DNA of 64,000 nucleotides from Secundilactobacillus silagei JCM 19001 (GCF_002217945.1 NZ_BCMG01000004.1:186001-250000); one strand, 5' to 3'; positions 46,912 through 56,447 are shown, counted from the first letter of the stretch. The notes: a model not told the origin generated them from the sequence alone. Numbers and translations are program-made.

Positions 46912-47763
46912 ATGAAAAAGAAAATTTGGCTTTGCCTAATCATGCTGGTCTGCACCGTCTCACTATTGTCTGGCTGCAGCGGTGTCAGTGTCGGCAAACG
47001 GGCCAATCACGTTGATAACTGGAACCGAATCGAAAAGCGCGGCTATGTGACCGTTGGTTTGGATGATACTTTCGTGCCAATGGGCTTCCGGCAAAAGAGC
47101 GGGAAACTGGTTGGTTACGATATTGATTTGGCAAGAGCGGTCTTTAAACTGTACGGGATCAAGGTCAGCTTCCAGTCCATTGACTGGTCGATGAACGCCA
47201 CCGAGTTAAACAACGGGACGATCGATCTGATCTGGAACGGGTATTCTAAGACGCCGCAACGGGAAAAGAAAGTGGCCTTTAGTGATACTTACCTGCAAAA
47301 CGATCAAACGCTGGTTTCGTTAAGAAAGAACCACATTAACTCGTATGCTGACATGCAGGGGAAGACCCTGGGTGCTCAAGCGGGTTCATCAGGGGCGCAA
47401 GACATCAGTCAATATCCGAACCTGTTGAAGAACAAGATCAAGGGTAAATCACCAGTATTGTACGATTCCTTCACCAACGCCTTCATTGATTTGAACGCCA
47501 ACCGGATTCAGGGACTGATCATTGATTCCACCTATGCCGGTTACTACGTGAGTCACGAAAGTAACCCTAAGGATTATGTGATCAATAACGGATCATTTCC
47601 AAAGGAACAGTTTGGTGTCGGGATGCGGAAGACTGATACCACCATGCGTCACAAGATCAACCGTGGCCTTAAGATCTTAGCTAAGAATGGGACGTTAGCC
47701 AAGATCAACCACAAGTGGTTTGGTAACGCTGCGGATTCACCATTGCTGAAGAACAATAAATAG
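46912..47763 (+). CDS. Polar amino-acid-binding lipoprotein
   Basis: This is a substrate-binding lipoprotein (283 aa, SBP_bac_3 family). The signal peptide ends in the lipobox LLSGC, with the lipidated cysteine at residue 22. Family blocks are GYVTVGLDDTFVPMGFR, VGYDIDLARAV, DLIWNGYSKTPQREK and LGAQAGSSGAQ. I start at ATG 46912, with GGGGAGGGGAAA upstream; an in-frame GTG at 46894 would add six residues. Ligand is unknown from the sequence. Confidence 0.9.
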   Translation: MKKKIWLCLIMLVCTVSLLSGCSGVSVGKRANHVDNWNRIEKRGYVTVGLDDTFVPMGFRQKSGKLVGYDIDLARAVFKLYGIKVSFQSIDWSMNATELNNGTIDLIWNGYSKTPQREKKVAFSDTYLQNDQTLVSLRKNHINSYADMQGKTLGAQAGSSGAQDISQYPNLLKNKIKGKSPVLYDSFTNAFIDLNANRIQGLIIDSTYAGYYVSHESNPKDYVINNGSFPKEQFGVGMRKTDTTMRHKINRGLKILAKNGTLAKINHKWFGNAADSPLLKNNK

Positions 47764-47768
47764 TTTCA

Positions 47769-47817
47769 ATTAAAAAGAGCGAACTTCTAAATTTTGGAAG
47801 TTCGCTCTTTTTAATTG
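47769..47817. terminator. Bidirectional terminator between transporter and aspartate kinase
   Basis: AATTAAAAAGAGCGAACTTC / GAAGTTCGCTCTTTTTAATT with a short A/T loop; serves both convergent transcripts. Confidence 0.9.
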
Positions 47818-47820
47818 GGT

Positions 47821-49176
47821 TTATAGATCTGGGAAAAAGGTGTCGTACAACGCCTTGATTGCAACTTGAGCTTCATCTTGCCTGACGCCAAACATCATGG
47901 AGATCTCCGAAGCACCTTGGTTGACCATGATCAGTTTAACGTTTTGCCGGGCCAAGGCATCCGTTGCCTTAGACATGATTCCAGTTCGGTTGGCCATCCC
48001 TTCACCAACCACCATCAGCAGTGCGTAATTGTGGGAGATGTGAATCTCATCTGGCCGTAAAGCGATGACCAGTTCGCGGATCAGCGCATCTTCTAACTCT
48101 GGGGTGAGCTGATCTTGACGCATGATGACGGTCAGATCATCGATTCCTGACGGCATGTGTTCATACGAGAGGTCGTATTTCGCTAGTAGTTTGAGGATCT
48201 TTTGTGAAAAGCGCTTTTTATCCAGCATGTATTTACGGATATAAATGCCGCAAAAGCCTGGTGAACTGGCGATTCCTGAAACCGGGTAGGCGGGGTTCAC
48301 GCGCTTATGAGACGTGATCGAGGTGCCACGTTCACCAGGGTGATTGGTGTTTTTAACGACCACTTGAATGTTGCCTTGAATCGCGGGAATCAGGGCCTCA
48401 TCGTGAAAAACGGAAAAACCGGCGTAAGACAGTTCCCGCATTTCTCGAAAGGTCATGTTATGAATGGCGATCGGGTGGTGGATGACGTGGGGATCAGCAG
48501 CGTAGATGGCGTCCACGTCCGTAAAGTTTTCGTAGCGTTTCGCGTGAACACCACGGGCAATGATTGCGCCTGTGATATCGGAGCCGCCACGGGAGAACGT
48601 GCAGATCTGGCCCTGATCGTTATAGCCGAAAAAGCCCGGGATGACACGGACAAGCTTGCTATTAGCCCACTGACTGATCTGCTCATAACTGCTAGGGATG
48701 ATTTCCGCGTCGTTAGGCGAGTCAGTTAACTTTAAACCAACGTCTTTGGGATCTAAATACTTCGCATTGACACCAGCAGTTTTCAGCACTTCTGCAAATA
48801 ACATGGCGTTCAGTTTTTCACCGTGAGCTTTAAAAGCTGCCATCAAATAACCGTCATCTTGATAGTCCTGTTGAGGGAGGTCTAAAATGGTTGTTTTGAT
48901 TTGCTCAAACGCAGTCTGCGGCACTTTAAAGGCGGTGGCAATTTCTTCATAACGCGCGATGATCTGGCCCGTAATGGTCTCAGTCGGCGTGTTGTTTATA
49001 GTCGCCTTGGCGTATTGAATGAGCAGGTCAGTGACCTTAATATCACCCTTAAACCGTTTGCCGGGCGCGGAGACGATCACGAAACGCCGCTGGTCATCTG
49101 CTTGAATAATTTTAACCACTTTGCTGACCTGAGCAGAGTTGGCTAGGGAACTGCCCCCAAATTTAACAACTTTCAT
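47821..49176 (-). CDS. Aspartate kinase
   Basis: This enzyme phosphorylates aspartate at the head of the Lys/Thr/Met and diaminopimelate pathways (451 aa). The kinase domain shows KFGGSSLANS at the N-terminus, SAPGKR, and FSRGGSDITGAIIA. The C-terminal part holds two ACT domains (e.g. GEGMANRTGIMSKA), the allosteric site. The length and the unusually divergent start put it with the long monofunctional class (YclM/ThrD- or LysC-III-like) rather than the short alpha/beta type. I start at ATG 49176, with GGGGGA upstream; an ATG seven codons earlier is less well placed. A promoter lies at 49210-49239. Confidence 0.92.
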   Translation of the reverse strand: MKVVKFGGSSLANSAQVSKVVKIIQADDQRRFVIVSAPGKRFKGDIKVTDLLIQYAKATINNTPTETITGQIIARYEEIATAFKVPQTAFEQIKTTILDLPQQDYQDDGYLMAAFKAHGEKLNAMLFAEVLKTAGVNAKYLDPKDVGLKLTDSPNDAEIIPSSYEQISQWANSKLVRVIPGFFGYNDQGQICTFSRGGSDITGAIIARGVHAKRYENFTDVDAIYAADPHVIHHPIAIHNMTFREMRELSYAGFSVFHDEALIPAIQGNIQVVVKNTNHPGERGTSITSHKRVNPAYPVSGIASSPGFCGIYIRKYMLDKKRFSQKILKLLAKYDLSYEHMPSGIDDLTVIMRQDQLTPELEDALIRELVIALRPDEIHISHNYALLMVVGEGMANRTGIMSKATDALARQNVKLIMVNQGASEISMMFGVRQDEAQVAIKALYDTFFPDL

Positions 49177-49209
49177 CCTGATTCCCCCTACATCCATGAT
49201 TTAACATTA

Positions 49210-49239
49210 AGAATAGCAAAGAAGTTGGTTAGAACGCAA
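49210..49239 (-). promoter_or_regulatory. Promoter of aspartate kinase gene
   Basis: TTGCGT (49239-49234), 18 bp, TATTCT (49215-49210), minus strand. Confidence 0.55.
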
Positions 49240-49397
49240 GTCGACCCCGGTTAAATTGACGTTAATTTTATGGTTATCAAGAAGAGAATTATTGTAGCCG
49301 TTTACCGTAAATATTTTGGATTTTTCAATCCAAAAGGGTGGCGTTTTAGCCATAAATCATCTAATATGGTTTGGTAATGTCCAAAGGAGGGCTAAAG

Positions 49398-50657
49398 TTG
49401 CCAAAGCAATTAGCAAAGGGCGTGTGGTTGAACGTCATTCCCACGACCCAATTCAAAACAATTAGTATGACGGTGGATTACATTGCGCCTGGTAACGTCC
49501 AGGAGCTATCCAACCGCATTTTATTAGCGCAGTTACTGGAAACTTCCAGTGCTGAGTATCCCACCCAAACATCATTAGCCCAGAAACTGTCAATGATGTA
49601 CGGCGCCAGTTATGGCGTGAATGTATTTCGCTACGGCTTGCAAGAGGGACTGCGGTTTTCAAGCACGATCATTAACGATCACTTTATTGGCGGTGAATCA
49701 CTGTTAAGTGAAATGGTCAGCTTTTTACACAGCGTCATTTACCGGCCGTTAGTCACCGATAAAGCCTTTGAACCCACGACTTTTGGCCGTCAAAAACAAA
49801 ATTTGATGGCTTATTTAAAGTCTTTAAATGATGATAAGCAGTACTACGCTGAACAGCAGTTAGGCGAACTGTACTTTAAAAACGAACCGTTCTTTGCGAC
49901 GAGCCTCTACGGTGATGCTGAAACGATTGCGGGTATCAGCGCGCAGGCGCTCTACACGACTTATCAGCAGCTATTAACAACTGATGAAATTCAAATTACG
50001 GTGGCCGGTGACGTTACCGAGACGGATCTAGTCAGTATGTTAGCGCATTGGCAGCTGCAGGATCGCCAGGTGCACGACGGCGAAGTGATCTATCAGCGCC
50101 CCGAAGCTGAACTCGTGTCCAAAACTGAGGGTCAGCCGCTGCAGCAGTCCAAATTAAACATTGCTTATAAGTTACCGGTTTATTACCGGGATGCGGATTA
50201 CTATAAAGCCATCGTGTTTAACGGCTTATTCGGCGGCACACCGATCTCAATGCTGTTTAAGAACGTTCGGGAGAAAAACAGTCTGGCTTACTATGCTTCC
50301 AGCCGTTTTGACGGGTTTACCGGAACGCTGCTGGTACAAGCTGGTATCGACCAGTCCAACGAAAAGGCGGTTAGGACCATTATTGCTGAACAGCTGACTG
50401 CCATCACTAAGGGCCAGTTTAGTGATGAAGTTTTTGACCAAGTCGTTGCCAGTTTGATCAACGGCAGAGAATCGCGGTTAGATTCTCAGCGTTCCCTAGT
50501 CAATCAAGCGATGCTCGACCAGCTGCTTCACAGCAGCGTCAGTGCGGATGACTGGGTCAAACAGATCAAACAAGTTACACGAGAAGACGTTGAGAAAATG
50601 GCCGAACGGGTTCATCTGCAAGCCGTTTACTTTTTGAAGGGAGAGGACGCCAAATGA
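49398..50657 (+). CDS. M16 peptidase-like protein YmfF (inactive subunit)
   Basis: This is a 419-aa M16 family protein. The HxxEH zinc motif is absent; the corresponding place reads LLAQLLETSS, so it is a non-catalytic partner. The active partner is the next gene. In Bacillus the ymfF-ymfH pair is linked to EF-P 5-aminopentanol modification (family knowledge). I start at TTG 49398: AAAGGAGG lies 7 bp upstream and the protein begins LPKQLAKGV. Upstream codons back to 49371 include the ribosome-binding site. It overlaps the next gene by 4 bp. Confidence 0.88.
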   Translation: MPKQLAKGVWLNVIPTTQFKTISMTVDYIAPGNVQELSNRILLAQLLETSSAEYPTQTSLAQKLSMMYGASYGVNVFRYGLQEGLRFSSTIINDHFIGGESLLSEMVSFLHSVIYRPLVTDKAFEPTTFGRQKQNLMAYLKSLNDDKQYYAEQQLGELYFKNEPFFATSLYGDAETIAGISAQALYTTYQQLLTTDEIQITVAGDVTETDLVSMLAHWQLQDRQVHDGEVIYQRPEAELVSKTEGQPLQQSKLNIAYKLPVYYRDADYYKAIVFNGLFGGTPISMLFKNVREKNSLAYYASSRFDGFTGTLLVQAGIDQSNEKAVRTIIAEQLTAITKGQFSDEVFDQVVASLINGRESRLDSQRSLVNQAMLDQLLHSSVSADDWVKQIKQVTREDVEKMAERVHLQAVYFLKGEDAK

Positions 50658-51940
50658 AACAAAAACACTATTCAGATCTCGGCGAAACGCTCTATTCAGA
50701 AACGCTAGACAACGGGTTACGGGTCTACCTGTTACCTAAAGCGGGGTTCCACAAGACCTACGCTGTCATGACAACGGATTACGGGTCGATTGACCAGTCT
50801 TTCGTGCCGTTAGATGGCACGGAACCGGTGACTCAGCCAGCTGGGATCGCACACTTTCTAGAACATAAAATGTTTGAAAAAGCCGACCATGATGCCTTTG
50901 ATACGTTTGCGCACTTTGGTGGCAGCTCAAATGCCTTTACCAGCTATACGCATACCAGTTATCTATTTTCAGCCACTCATCACCTAAAAGAGAATTTGGA
51001 AACGCTGCTGGACTTTGTTCAAGATCCCTACTTTACTGCTCAAACGGTGAACAAGGAAAAGGGCATCATTGGCCAGGAAATTCAAATGTATGAAGATGAT
51101 CCTAACTCGCGGGCCTATTTTGGCACGATTGCTAACCTCTATCCGGATCAGCCGTTAGCGGATGATATCGCGGGAACACTGGCTTCAATCGATAAAATTA
51201 AAGCAGCGGACCTGTACCTGGCCCACAAGACGTTTTACCATCCCAGCAACATGAGTTTGTTTGTGGTTGGCCGGCTAGAACCGACCGAAACCTTAGCATG
51301 GGTCAAGGCTGATCAAGCTGCGAAACAGTTTGCCAAACCAGCACCGATCAAACGCATTTTGCCATCAGACACGCAGCAAGTCATTGCACATAAAAAACTG
51401 CTGATGCCAGTGGAACGGCCAAAAGCAACCATCGGTATTCGGGGAATGGATGAATTACCAACTGGAATTGACCGATTGAAGTATGAGGATGCCCTGTCCC
51501 TTGGGTTCACGCTGCTGTTAGGTGAAACCGCACCGGACTTTTTGTCCTTGTATGACCAAGGCATTATCGACGATAGTTTTGGCTACAACATTGAATTGCA
51601 GCGTGGCGCCCACCACGTCATTATGGCGGGGGAAGCGGAAGATCCACAGGCCTTCGAAGACGCGATAATGGACATTTTGCACCATGCAACTGATAAGCTG
51701 GCCAGCGCAAGTGATCGGTTTGAAGCCGTTCAACGCGAGGCCATTGGCAGCACGCTTTCTTCATTTAACTCGTTAGAGGCGATTGCCAATCAATTCGATG
51801 ACCGGCTATATGGTGACGCCACTTTATTTGATGAAGTTGGGGTGATCAAGCAGTTGACGATGAACGATGTGATTCAAACCATGACGCAATTCTTGAGTAC
51901 CGCTGGCATCAGTCTGCAAGAGATCGTGTCCGGTCATTAA
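50654..51940 (+). CDS. M16 zinc peptidase YmfH
   Basis: This is a 428-aa M16 peptidase with the zinc motif H67-F-L-E-H71 in GIAHFLEHKMFE and a downstream glutamate region (NKEKGIIGQEIQMYEDDP) typical of active subunits. It is expected to form a heterodimer with YmfF. Its ATG overlaps the ymfF stop (ATGA), showing translational coupling. The ymfI-type reductase gene often found next to this pair is not present; rodZ follows after 112 bp. Confidence 0.92.
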   Translation: MKQKHYSDLGETLYSETLDNGLRVYLLPKAGFHKTYAVMTTDYGSIDQSFVPLDGTEPVTQPAGIAHFLEHKMFEKADHDAFDTFAHFGGSSNAFTSYTHTSYLFSATHHLKENLETLLDFVQDPYFTAQTVNKEKGIIGQEIQMYEDDPNSRAYFGTIANLYPDQPLADDIAGTLASIDKIKAADLYLAHKTFYHPSNMSLFVVGRLEPTETLAWVKADQAAKQFAKPAPIKRILPSDTQQVIAHKKLLMPVERPKATIGIRGMDELPTGIDRLKYEDALSLGFTLLLGETAPDFLSLYDQGIIDDSFGYNIELQRGAHHVIMAGEAEDPQAFEDAIMDILHHATDKLASASDRFEAVQREAIGSTLSSFNSLEAIANQFDDRLYGDATLFDEVGVIKQLTMNDVIQTMTQFLSTAGISLQEIVSGH

Positions 51941-51996
51941 GAAAGTTTAAAAAAGTCCGTAGGCTGGAATTCAGCATTAAATCATGGCGCGACGTA

Positions 51997-52005
51997 TGCT
52001 ATACT
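51997..52005 (+). promoter_or_regulatory. Extended -10 promoter of rodZ
   Basis: TGcTATACT, about 50 bp upstream of the rodZ start. Confidence 0.55.
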
Positions 52006-52052
52006 AAGACTGCAATGACAAGATTTTAAAGGTTATAGGTGGAGAAAAATTT

Positions 52053-53006
52053 ATGAGTGAAAATACTAAGTCAATTGGCGAAACGTTACGTGACGCCCGA
52101 ATCGCTAAGGGTTATACATTAGATGACCTGCAGCAGACGACCAAAATTCAAAAGCGATACTTGATTGCAATTGAAGACGGTAAGTTTTCGGATTTACCAG
52201 GTGACTTTTATGTCCGTGCGTTTATTAAGCAGTACGCCCAAACCGTTGGATTAGACGGCAGTGAGCTGCTCGATGAATTTAGCGATCAATTGCCAAGCAC
52301 CAAAACGCAAGAATACGTGGACCGGGTCAATGAAGATAATCCTTCCACGCGTTCGGCGCAGCGAAAAGTTGATGACCGTTCAGCCAAGATCAAGCGCCAG
52401 GTGCCAATCGTGGCAGCTGTGATCGTGGTCGTGATCGTGTTAGTGGGTATCTGGTTAGCAACGACGCGAAGTTCACAGTCAAGTCATAATAACCAAAACG
52501 TGGACAGCAGTTCCGTCTCCGTTTCTGGTAGTTCTGCTAAGTCAAGTTCAGCAGCTAAGGCTTCCAGCAAGAAGGTCTCATCTTCTTCTAAGCCCGTTTC
52601 CAAAGCCAGTTTCAGTAAGGTTTCAACTTCTGGCAACGCCACGACCTACACGATGAAGAACGCACCCAAGACGAAAACGATTAAGGTCAAGACGTCAGAT
52701 AGTGCGTGGGTATCAGTGACATCTGCTGGCAACTCAGCCTTCCAAGGAACGGTGACTGCCGGCAAGACGCGGACCATTAAGCTGAGTGCCAATGCAACCT
52801 CAGCAACCTTGAACTTAGGTAATGCTCCAGCAACCAAAGTGACAATTGGCGGTAAGTCCTTACCATTGTCAACGGCTACCAGTTCAGCATCAACGACCTC
52901 GTCTTCAACGACCGCAGCTAATTCAACCAGCAGTTCTACTGCTGGCGCTGCTAGTTCATCATCGACGATGTCTCAAGTTCAAAACATTACCGTACAATTT
53001 AAGTAA
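52053..53006 (+). CDS. rodZ: RodZ-like helix-turn-helix membrane protein
   Basis: This is a 317-aa protein with a cytosolic Cro/CI-type helix-turn-helix domain (residues about 8-75, SIGETLRDARIAKGYTLDDL), a basic stretch, one membrane helix (about 112-133) and an extracytoplasmic part. That part begins with a Ser/Lys-rich linker, continues with a DUF4115-like beta domain (SDSAWVSVTSAGNSAFQG) and ends in a Thr/Ser tail. This is the RodZ/YmfM layout; RodZ links MreB to the wall-synthesis machinery. The context before pgsA agrees. The ATG follows GGTGGAG. Confidence 0.9.
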   Translation: MSENTKSIGETLRDARIAKGYTLDDLQQTTKIQKRYLIAIEDGKFSDLPGDFYVRAFIKQYAQTVGLDGSELLDEFSDQLPSTKTQEYVDRVNEDNPSTRSAQRKVDDRSAKIKRQVPIVAAVIVVVIVLVGIWLATTRSSQSSHNNQNVDSSSVSVSGSSAKSSSAAKASSKKVSSSSKPVSKASFSKVSTSGNATTYTMKNAPKTKTIKVKTSDSAWVSVTSAGNSAFQGTVTAGKTRTIKLSANATSATLNLGNAPATKVTIGGKSLPLSTATSSASTTSSSTTAANSTSSSTAGAASSSSTMSQVQNITVQFK

Positions 53007-53014
53007 TCAGGGAA

Positions 53015-53040
53015 GGTAAGCTGAAAAGCTTGCCTTTTCT
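53015..53040 (+). terminator. Terminator after rodZ
   Basis: GGTAAGCT, loop GAAA, AGCTTGCC followed by TTTTCTT. Confidence 0.75.
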
Positions 53041-53069
53041 TAAGAAATTAAGTATCTGGAGGGGACACC

Positions 53070-53651
53070 GTGAATTTACCTAATAAATTAACAATTGGCC
53101 GGATTATTCTGATTCCCATTTTTCTGATTATTTTGGCAGTACCAATGGACTGGGGGTCAGTCGTTTGGCTGTCAACCAAGATTCCAGTGACGCAGATCGT
53201 GGCGGCAATTGTCTTTGCCGTGGCGTCGATCACTGATTTTCTGGATGGCCAGATTGCCCGCCGGCGGCACTTGGTGACCAACTTCGGTAAATTTGCCGAC
53301 CCGTTGGCTGATAAAATGATCGTGATGACCGCTTTTATCCTGTTAGTTCAGATGGATATGGCACCAGCTTGGGTCGTGGCAATTATCGTTTGCCGTGAAC
53401 TGGCAGTGACCGGGTTACGGCTGATCATCGTGGAAAATAGCGGGACCGTGATGGCTGCGGCTTGGCCGGGTAAAATAAAGACGACTTCACAAATGCTCAG
53501 CATTATTTTATTGCTGCTGAACAACGTGCTCTTTATTAGTTTCCCGTTAGGCACGATCTTGCTTTACGTTTGCCTGTTCTTTACGGTTTACTCAGGAATT
53601 GACTATTTCGTTAAGAACCGGAGTGTGTTTGCCGATTCATTTAATAATTAA
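53070..53651 (+). CDS. pgsA: CDP-diacylglycerol-glycerol-3-phosphate 3-phosphatidyltransferase
   Basis: This membrane enzyme makes phosphatidylglycerol phosphate, the step to the main anionic phospholipid (193 aa). The CDP-alcohol phosphotransferase motif DGX2ARX8GX3DX3D is complete in DFLDGQIARRRHLV...GKFADPLADK. About five or six hydrophobic helices are seen. The start is GTG at 53070 with GGAGGGG upstream. The order rodZ-pgsA-cinA-recA is the conserved Firmicute order. Confidence 0.95.
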   Translation: MNLPNKLTIGRIILIPIFLIILAVPMDWGSVVWLSTKIPVTQIVAAIVFAVASITDFLDGQIARRRHLVTNFGKFADPLADKMIVMTAFILLVQMDMAPAWVVAIIVCRELAVTGLRLIIVENSGTVMAAAWPGKIKTTSQMLSIILLLLNNVLFISFPLGTILLYVCLFFTVYSGIDYFVKNRSVFADSFNN

Positions 53652-53662
53652 ACAACAAAGGA

Positions 53663-53695
53663 GGGGTGTTCTTGAGATGAGAGCAACCCCTTTTT
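53663..53695 (+). terminator. Terminator after pgsA
   Basis: GGGGTGTTC / GAGCAACCCC hairpin followed by five T. Confidence 0.8.
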
Positions 53696-53730
53696 GCTAA
53701 AATAAGGTTAATCAGATTGGAGACTGAGTG

Positions 53731-54978
53731 ATGAACGCTGAAATTATTGCTGTTGGAACGGAAATGTTATTGGGTCAAATTGCCAATACGAACGGGGCCT
53801 ATTTGGCACAGCAACTGGCCGGCATTGGGATCAATGTTTATTATCAAACGGTCGTCGGGGATAATCCCGAACGACTGGAAAAGGTGTTAAAGGTCGCGGA
53901 GAGCCGCAATGACCTCGTCTTAACGATCGGTGGTCTGGGACCCACTGAAGACGACCTGACCAAGCAGATCGTTGCCCGTCATTTGGGGGAACCCTTAGTT
54001 GTCGATGACGATGCTAAAGCTAAGATTGACAGCTACGCCGCAACTAGCGGTAAGAACAAGACCCCTAATAACGCGAAACAGGAACTAAAAATTCAGCATG
54101 CCATCAGTTTGAAAAACCATAATGGCTTTGCCGTTGGTGACCTGTATTTGAATCAGCACGGGACCAGCTACGTTCTGTTACCAGGACCGCCAGCTGAATG
54201 TCTGATGATGATCGACCGGGAATTGATTCCGCAACTGAAAAAACACGGTGATCAAAACCGCGTATTTAATTCTAGGGTGCTGCGGTTTGTGGGGATCGGT
54301 GAATCTAAGCTGGTATCGGATCTCGCGGATTTGATCGACCATCAAACCAACCCAACCATTGCACCATACGCAAAGGCGGCAGAGGTCACGCTTCGGGTGA
54401 CTGCTTCAGCGACTGACAAGAACCAGGCCGATGCCTTGATTCAGGGCATGGTAGACCAGATCTTAGCCATCGACGGGGAATACTTCTACGGTTACGGTGA
54501 TGATAATACACTAGCCAGTGTCGTGGTCAATCAGTTGATCGACCGCAAGCTTTCCGTCACGGCGGCTGAAAGCCTGACTGCCGGTGAATTTCAAAGCACG
54601 ATTGGCAGTGTTCCAGGGGTCTCGGCAGTCTTTCCGGGTGGTTTTGTGACCTATGCCAACGAAGCAAAGCATCAGTTGCTGTCGATCCCGGCAGAAGTGA
54701 TCAAGACTCAGGGCGTGGTCAGCAAGTCCACGGCCATTTGGATGGCGCAGCAGGCCAAAGCCAAGATGCAGACTGACATTGCGGTCTCCTTCACTGGTGT
54801 GGCCGGCCCTGATAAGCTAGAAGGCCAGCCAGCCGGCACGGTTTGGATCGGGATTGCCTACCGGGACGAAGAACCGAAAGCCTTCCTGTATCACTTTACG
54901 AACGGCCGTCAGCGGATTCGGGCACGTTCAGTGATGGCGGGTCTTGATCTCATTCGTCGGCGGTTAGCGGTTCACTAA
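53731..54978 (+). CDS. cinA: CinA family protein (competence/damage-inducible)
   Basis: This is a 415-aa two-domain protein. The N-terminal MoaB/MogA-like domain (MNAEIIAVGTEMLLGQI, then TIGGLGPTEDDLTKQ) and the C-terminal CinA/PncC domain (TAAESLTAGEFQSTIGSVPG, FTGVAGPDKLEGQPAGTVWIG) are present. The C-terminal domain is an NMN deamidase in other species. ATG 53731 is preferred over GTG 53728 by 8-bp spacing to GGAG. It lies 88 bp upstream of recA. Confidence 0.93.
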   Translation: MNAEIIAVGTEMLLGQIANTNGAYLAQQLAGIGINVYYQTVVGDNPERLEKVLKVAESRNDLVLTIGGLGPTEDDLTKQIVARHLGEPLVVDDDAKAKIDSYAATSGKNKTPNNAKQELKIQHAISLKNHNGFAVGDLYLNQHGTSYVLLPGPPAECLMMIDRELIPQLKKHGDQNRVFNSRVLRFVGIGESKLVSDLADLIDHQTNPTIAPYAKAAEVTLRVTASATDKNQADALIQGMVDQILAIDGEYFYGYGDDNTLASVVVNQLIDRKLSVTAAESLTAGEFQSTIGSVPGVSAVFPGGFVTYANEAKHQLLSIPAEVIKTQGVVSKSTAIWMAQQAKAKMQTDIAVSFTGVAGPDKLEGQPAGTVWIGIAYRDEEPKAFLYHFTNGRQRIRARSVMAGLDLIRRRLAVH

Positions 54979-54983
54979 AAATA

Positions 54984-54997
54984 CGAACCTTTGTTCT
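54984..54997 (+). promoter_or_regulatory. LexA (DinR) operator of recA
   Basis: CGAAC-CTTT-GTTCT matches the Gram-positive SOS box CGAACNNNNGTTCG at nine of ten positions. It lies just upstream of the recA -35 and 6 bp after the cinA stop. Confidence 0.8.
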
Positions 54998-55005
54998 ATT
55001 TTTGC

Positions 55006-55034
55006 TTGCAATTTTGTGTTGAGACAGGTATAGT
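55006..55034 (+). promoter_or_regulatory. Promoter of recA
   Basis: TTGCAA, 17 bp, TATAGT; the LexA box is immediately upstream. Confidence 0.6.
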
Positions 55035-55066
55035 TTAATTTGCAAATGGCGACTAAGGAGGAACAT

Positions 55067-56191
55067 ATGGCTGATGAACGGCAAGCAGCGTTAGATGCTG
55101 CATTAAAGAAAATTGAAAAAAACTTCGGTAAAGGTTCTATCATGCGAATGGGTGATAAGGCTGATACGCAGATCTCAACGATCTCCAGTGGTTCACTGGC
55201 GCTGGACAATGCATTAGGTGTTGGTGGGTATCCCCGTGGCAGAATCGTGGAAGTTTACGGTCCTGAAAGTTCTGGGAAGACGACCGTTGCTTTACACGCG
55301 GTTGCTGAAGTCCAGAAGAACGGTGGGACAGCAGCTTACATTGATGCTGAAAATGCTTTGGATCCAGCTTATGCGACTAATTTAGGCGTTAATATCGATG
55401 ATCTGCTGCTTTCACAACCCGATACTGGTGAACAGGGGCTCGAGATTGCGGATGCCCTGGTTGCCAGTGGTGCCGTCGACATGATCGTCGTCGATTCCGT
55501 GGCTGCGCTGGTTCCTCGAGCTGAAATTGATGGTGAGATGGGTGACGCGCACGTTGGCCTGCAAGCTCGGCTAATGTCGCAAGCCCTGCGTAAACTTTCG
55601 GGGTCGATCAATAAAACCAAGACTATCGCGATCTTTATTAACCAAATTCGTGAAAAAGTCGGCGTGATGTTTGGTAATCCTGAAACTACACCTGGTGGTC
55701 GGGCTTTGAAGTTCTACGCCACGATTCGCTTAGAGGTTCGGCGTGCCGAACAGATCAAAGAAGGTACCGATATTATCGGGAACCGGGTTCGTATCAAAGT
55801 GGTCAAGAACAAGGTTGCCCCGCCATTTAAGCGGGCTGAAGTTGATATCATGTATGGACATGGTATTTCTCAGACCGGTGAACTGGTGGACATGGCGGTT
55901 GACAAGGATATTGTGAATAAGTCTGGTTCATGGTATTCATACGGTGATGACCGAATTGGTCAAGGCCGTGAGAATGCTAAGACTTACTTGGCTGAACATC
56001 CCGATGTGATGAGTGAGATCAGGACTAAGGTCCGTAAGGCTTATAACATGGATGGGACTGCTGACGATGAGGCTACTGATACTACCAATACCGATAAGCA
56101 AGCCACCGAAAAAAGTGTTGAGGCCTTAGACCTTGATGTTAAAGATGCTAAAACGGCAAAACCAACTAAAAATAAACCTGCTAAGTCTTAA
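55067..56191 (+). CDS. recA: Recombinase A
   Basis: RecA forms the strand-exchange filament and triggers LexA self-cleavage (374 aa). Walker A GPESSGKT is at residues 65-72; other blocks are [28 protein letters not shown] and [22 protein letters not shown] (the ATP-cap and L2 loop). The C-terminal 40 residues are rich in Asp, Thr and Lys, as usual. I start at ATG 55067, with AAGGAGG upstream; an ATG at 55046 and a codon at 55040 would include the ribosome-binding site. Confidence 0.97.
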   Translation: MADERQAALDAALKKIEKNFGKGSIMRMGDKADTQISTISSGSLALDNALGVGGYPRGRIVEVYGPESSGKTTVALHAVAEVQKNGGTAAYIDAENALDPAYATNLGVNIDDLLLSQPDTGEQGLEIADALVASGAVDMIVVDSVAALVPRAEIDGEMGDAHVGLQARLMSQALRKLSGSINKTKTIAIFINQIREKVGVMFGNPETTPGGRALKFYATIRLEVRRAEQIKEGTDIIGNRVRIKVVKNKVAPPFKRAEVDIMYGHGISQTGELVDMAVDKDIVNKSGSWYSYGDDRIGQGRENAKTYLAEHPDVMSEIRTKVRKAYNMDGTADDEATDTTNTDKQATEKSVEALDLDVKDAKTAKPTKNKPAKS

Positions 56192-56202
56192 TAAGCAGAA
56201 TG

Positions 56203-56235
56203 AAAGTCCAAGCTGAAGTACAGCTTGGACTTTTT
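56203..56235 (+). terminator. Terminator after recA
   Basis: AAAGTCCAAGCTG, loop AAGTA, CAGCTTGGACTTTTT. Confidence 0.92.
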
Positions 56236-56447
56236 GCTGTTAAAGAGTAAAAATATATATTACAGCGATTAATTGGTTAATTTTATCATCATTTTTTAAT
56301 AAATCATTTTCTTAGCTATCGTTCACTACTCTTTTATTGACAGCGTTGCGACTTAACATTAGAATATTAGTTGTGTCAATAATCAATTAACATCTTAAAA
56401 TTTACTGATTTAGCAATCAAAAATTTTGATGATGCGGAGGTGGAATC

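Noticed and set aside
49398-50657. ymfF as a degraded peptidase gene
   Set aside because: Loss of HxxEH is normal for the non-catalytic subunit; the frame is intact and coupled to ymfH.
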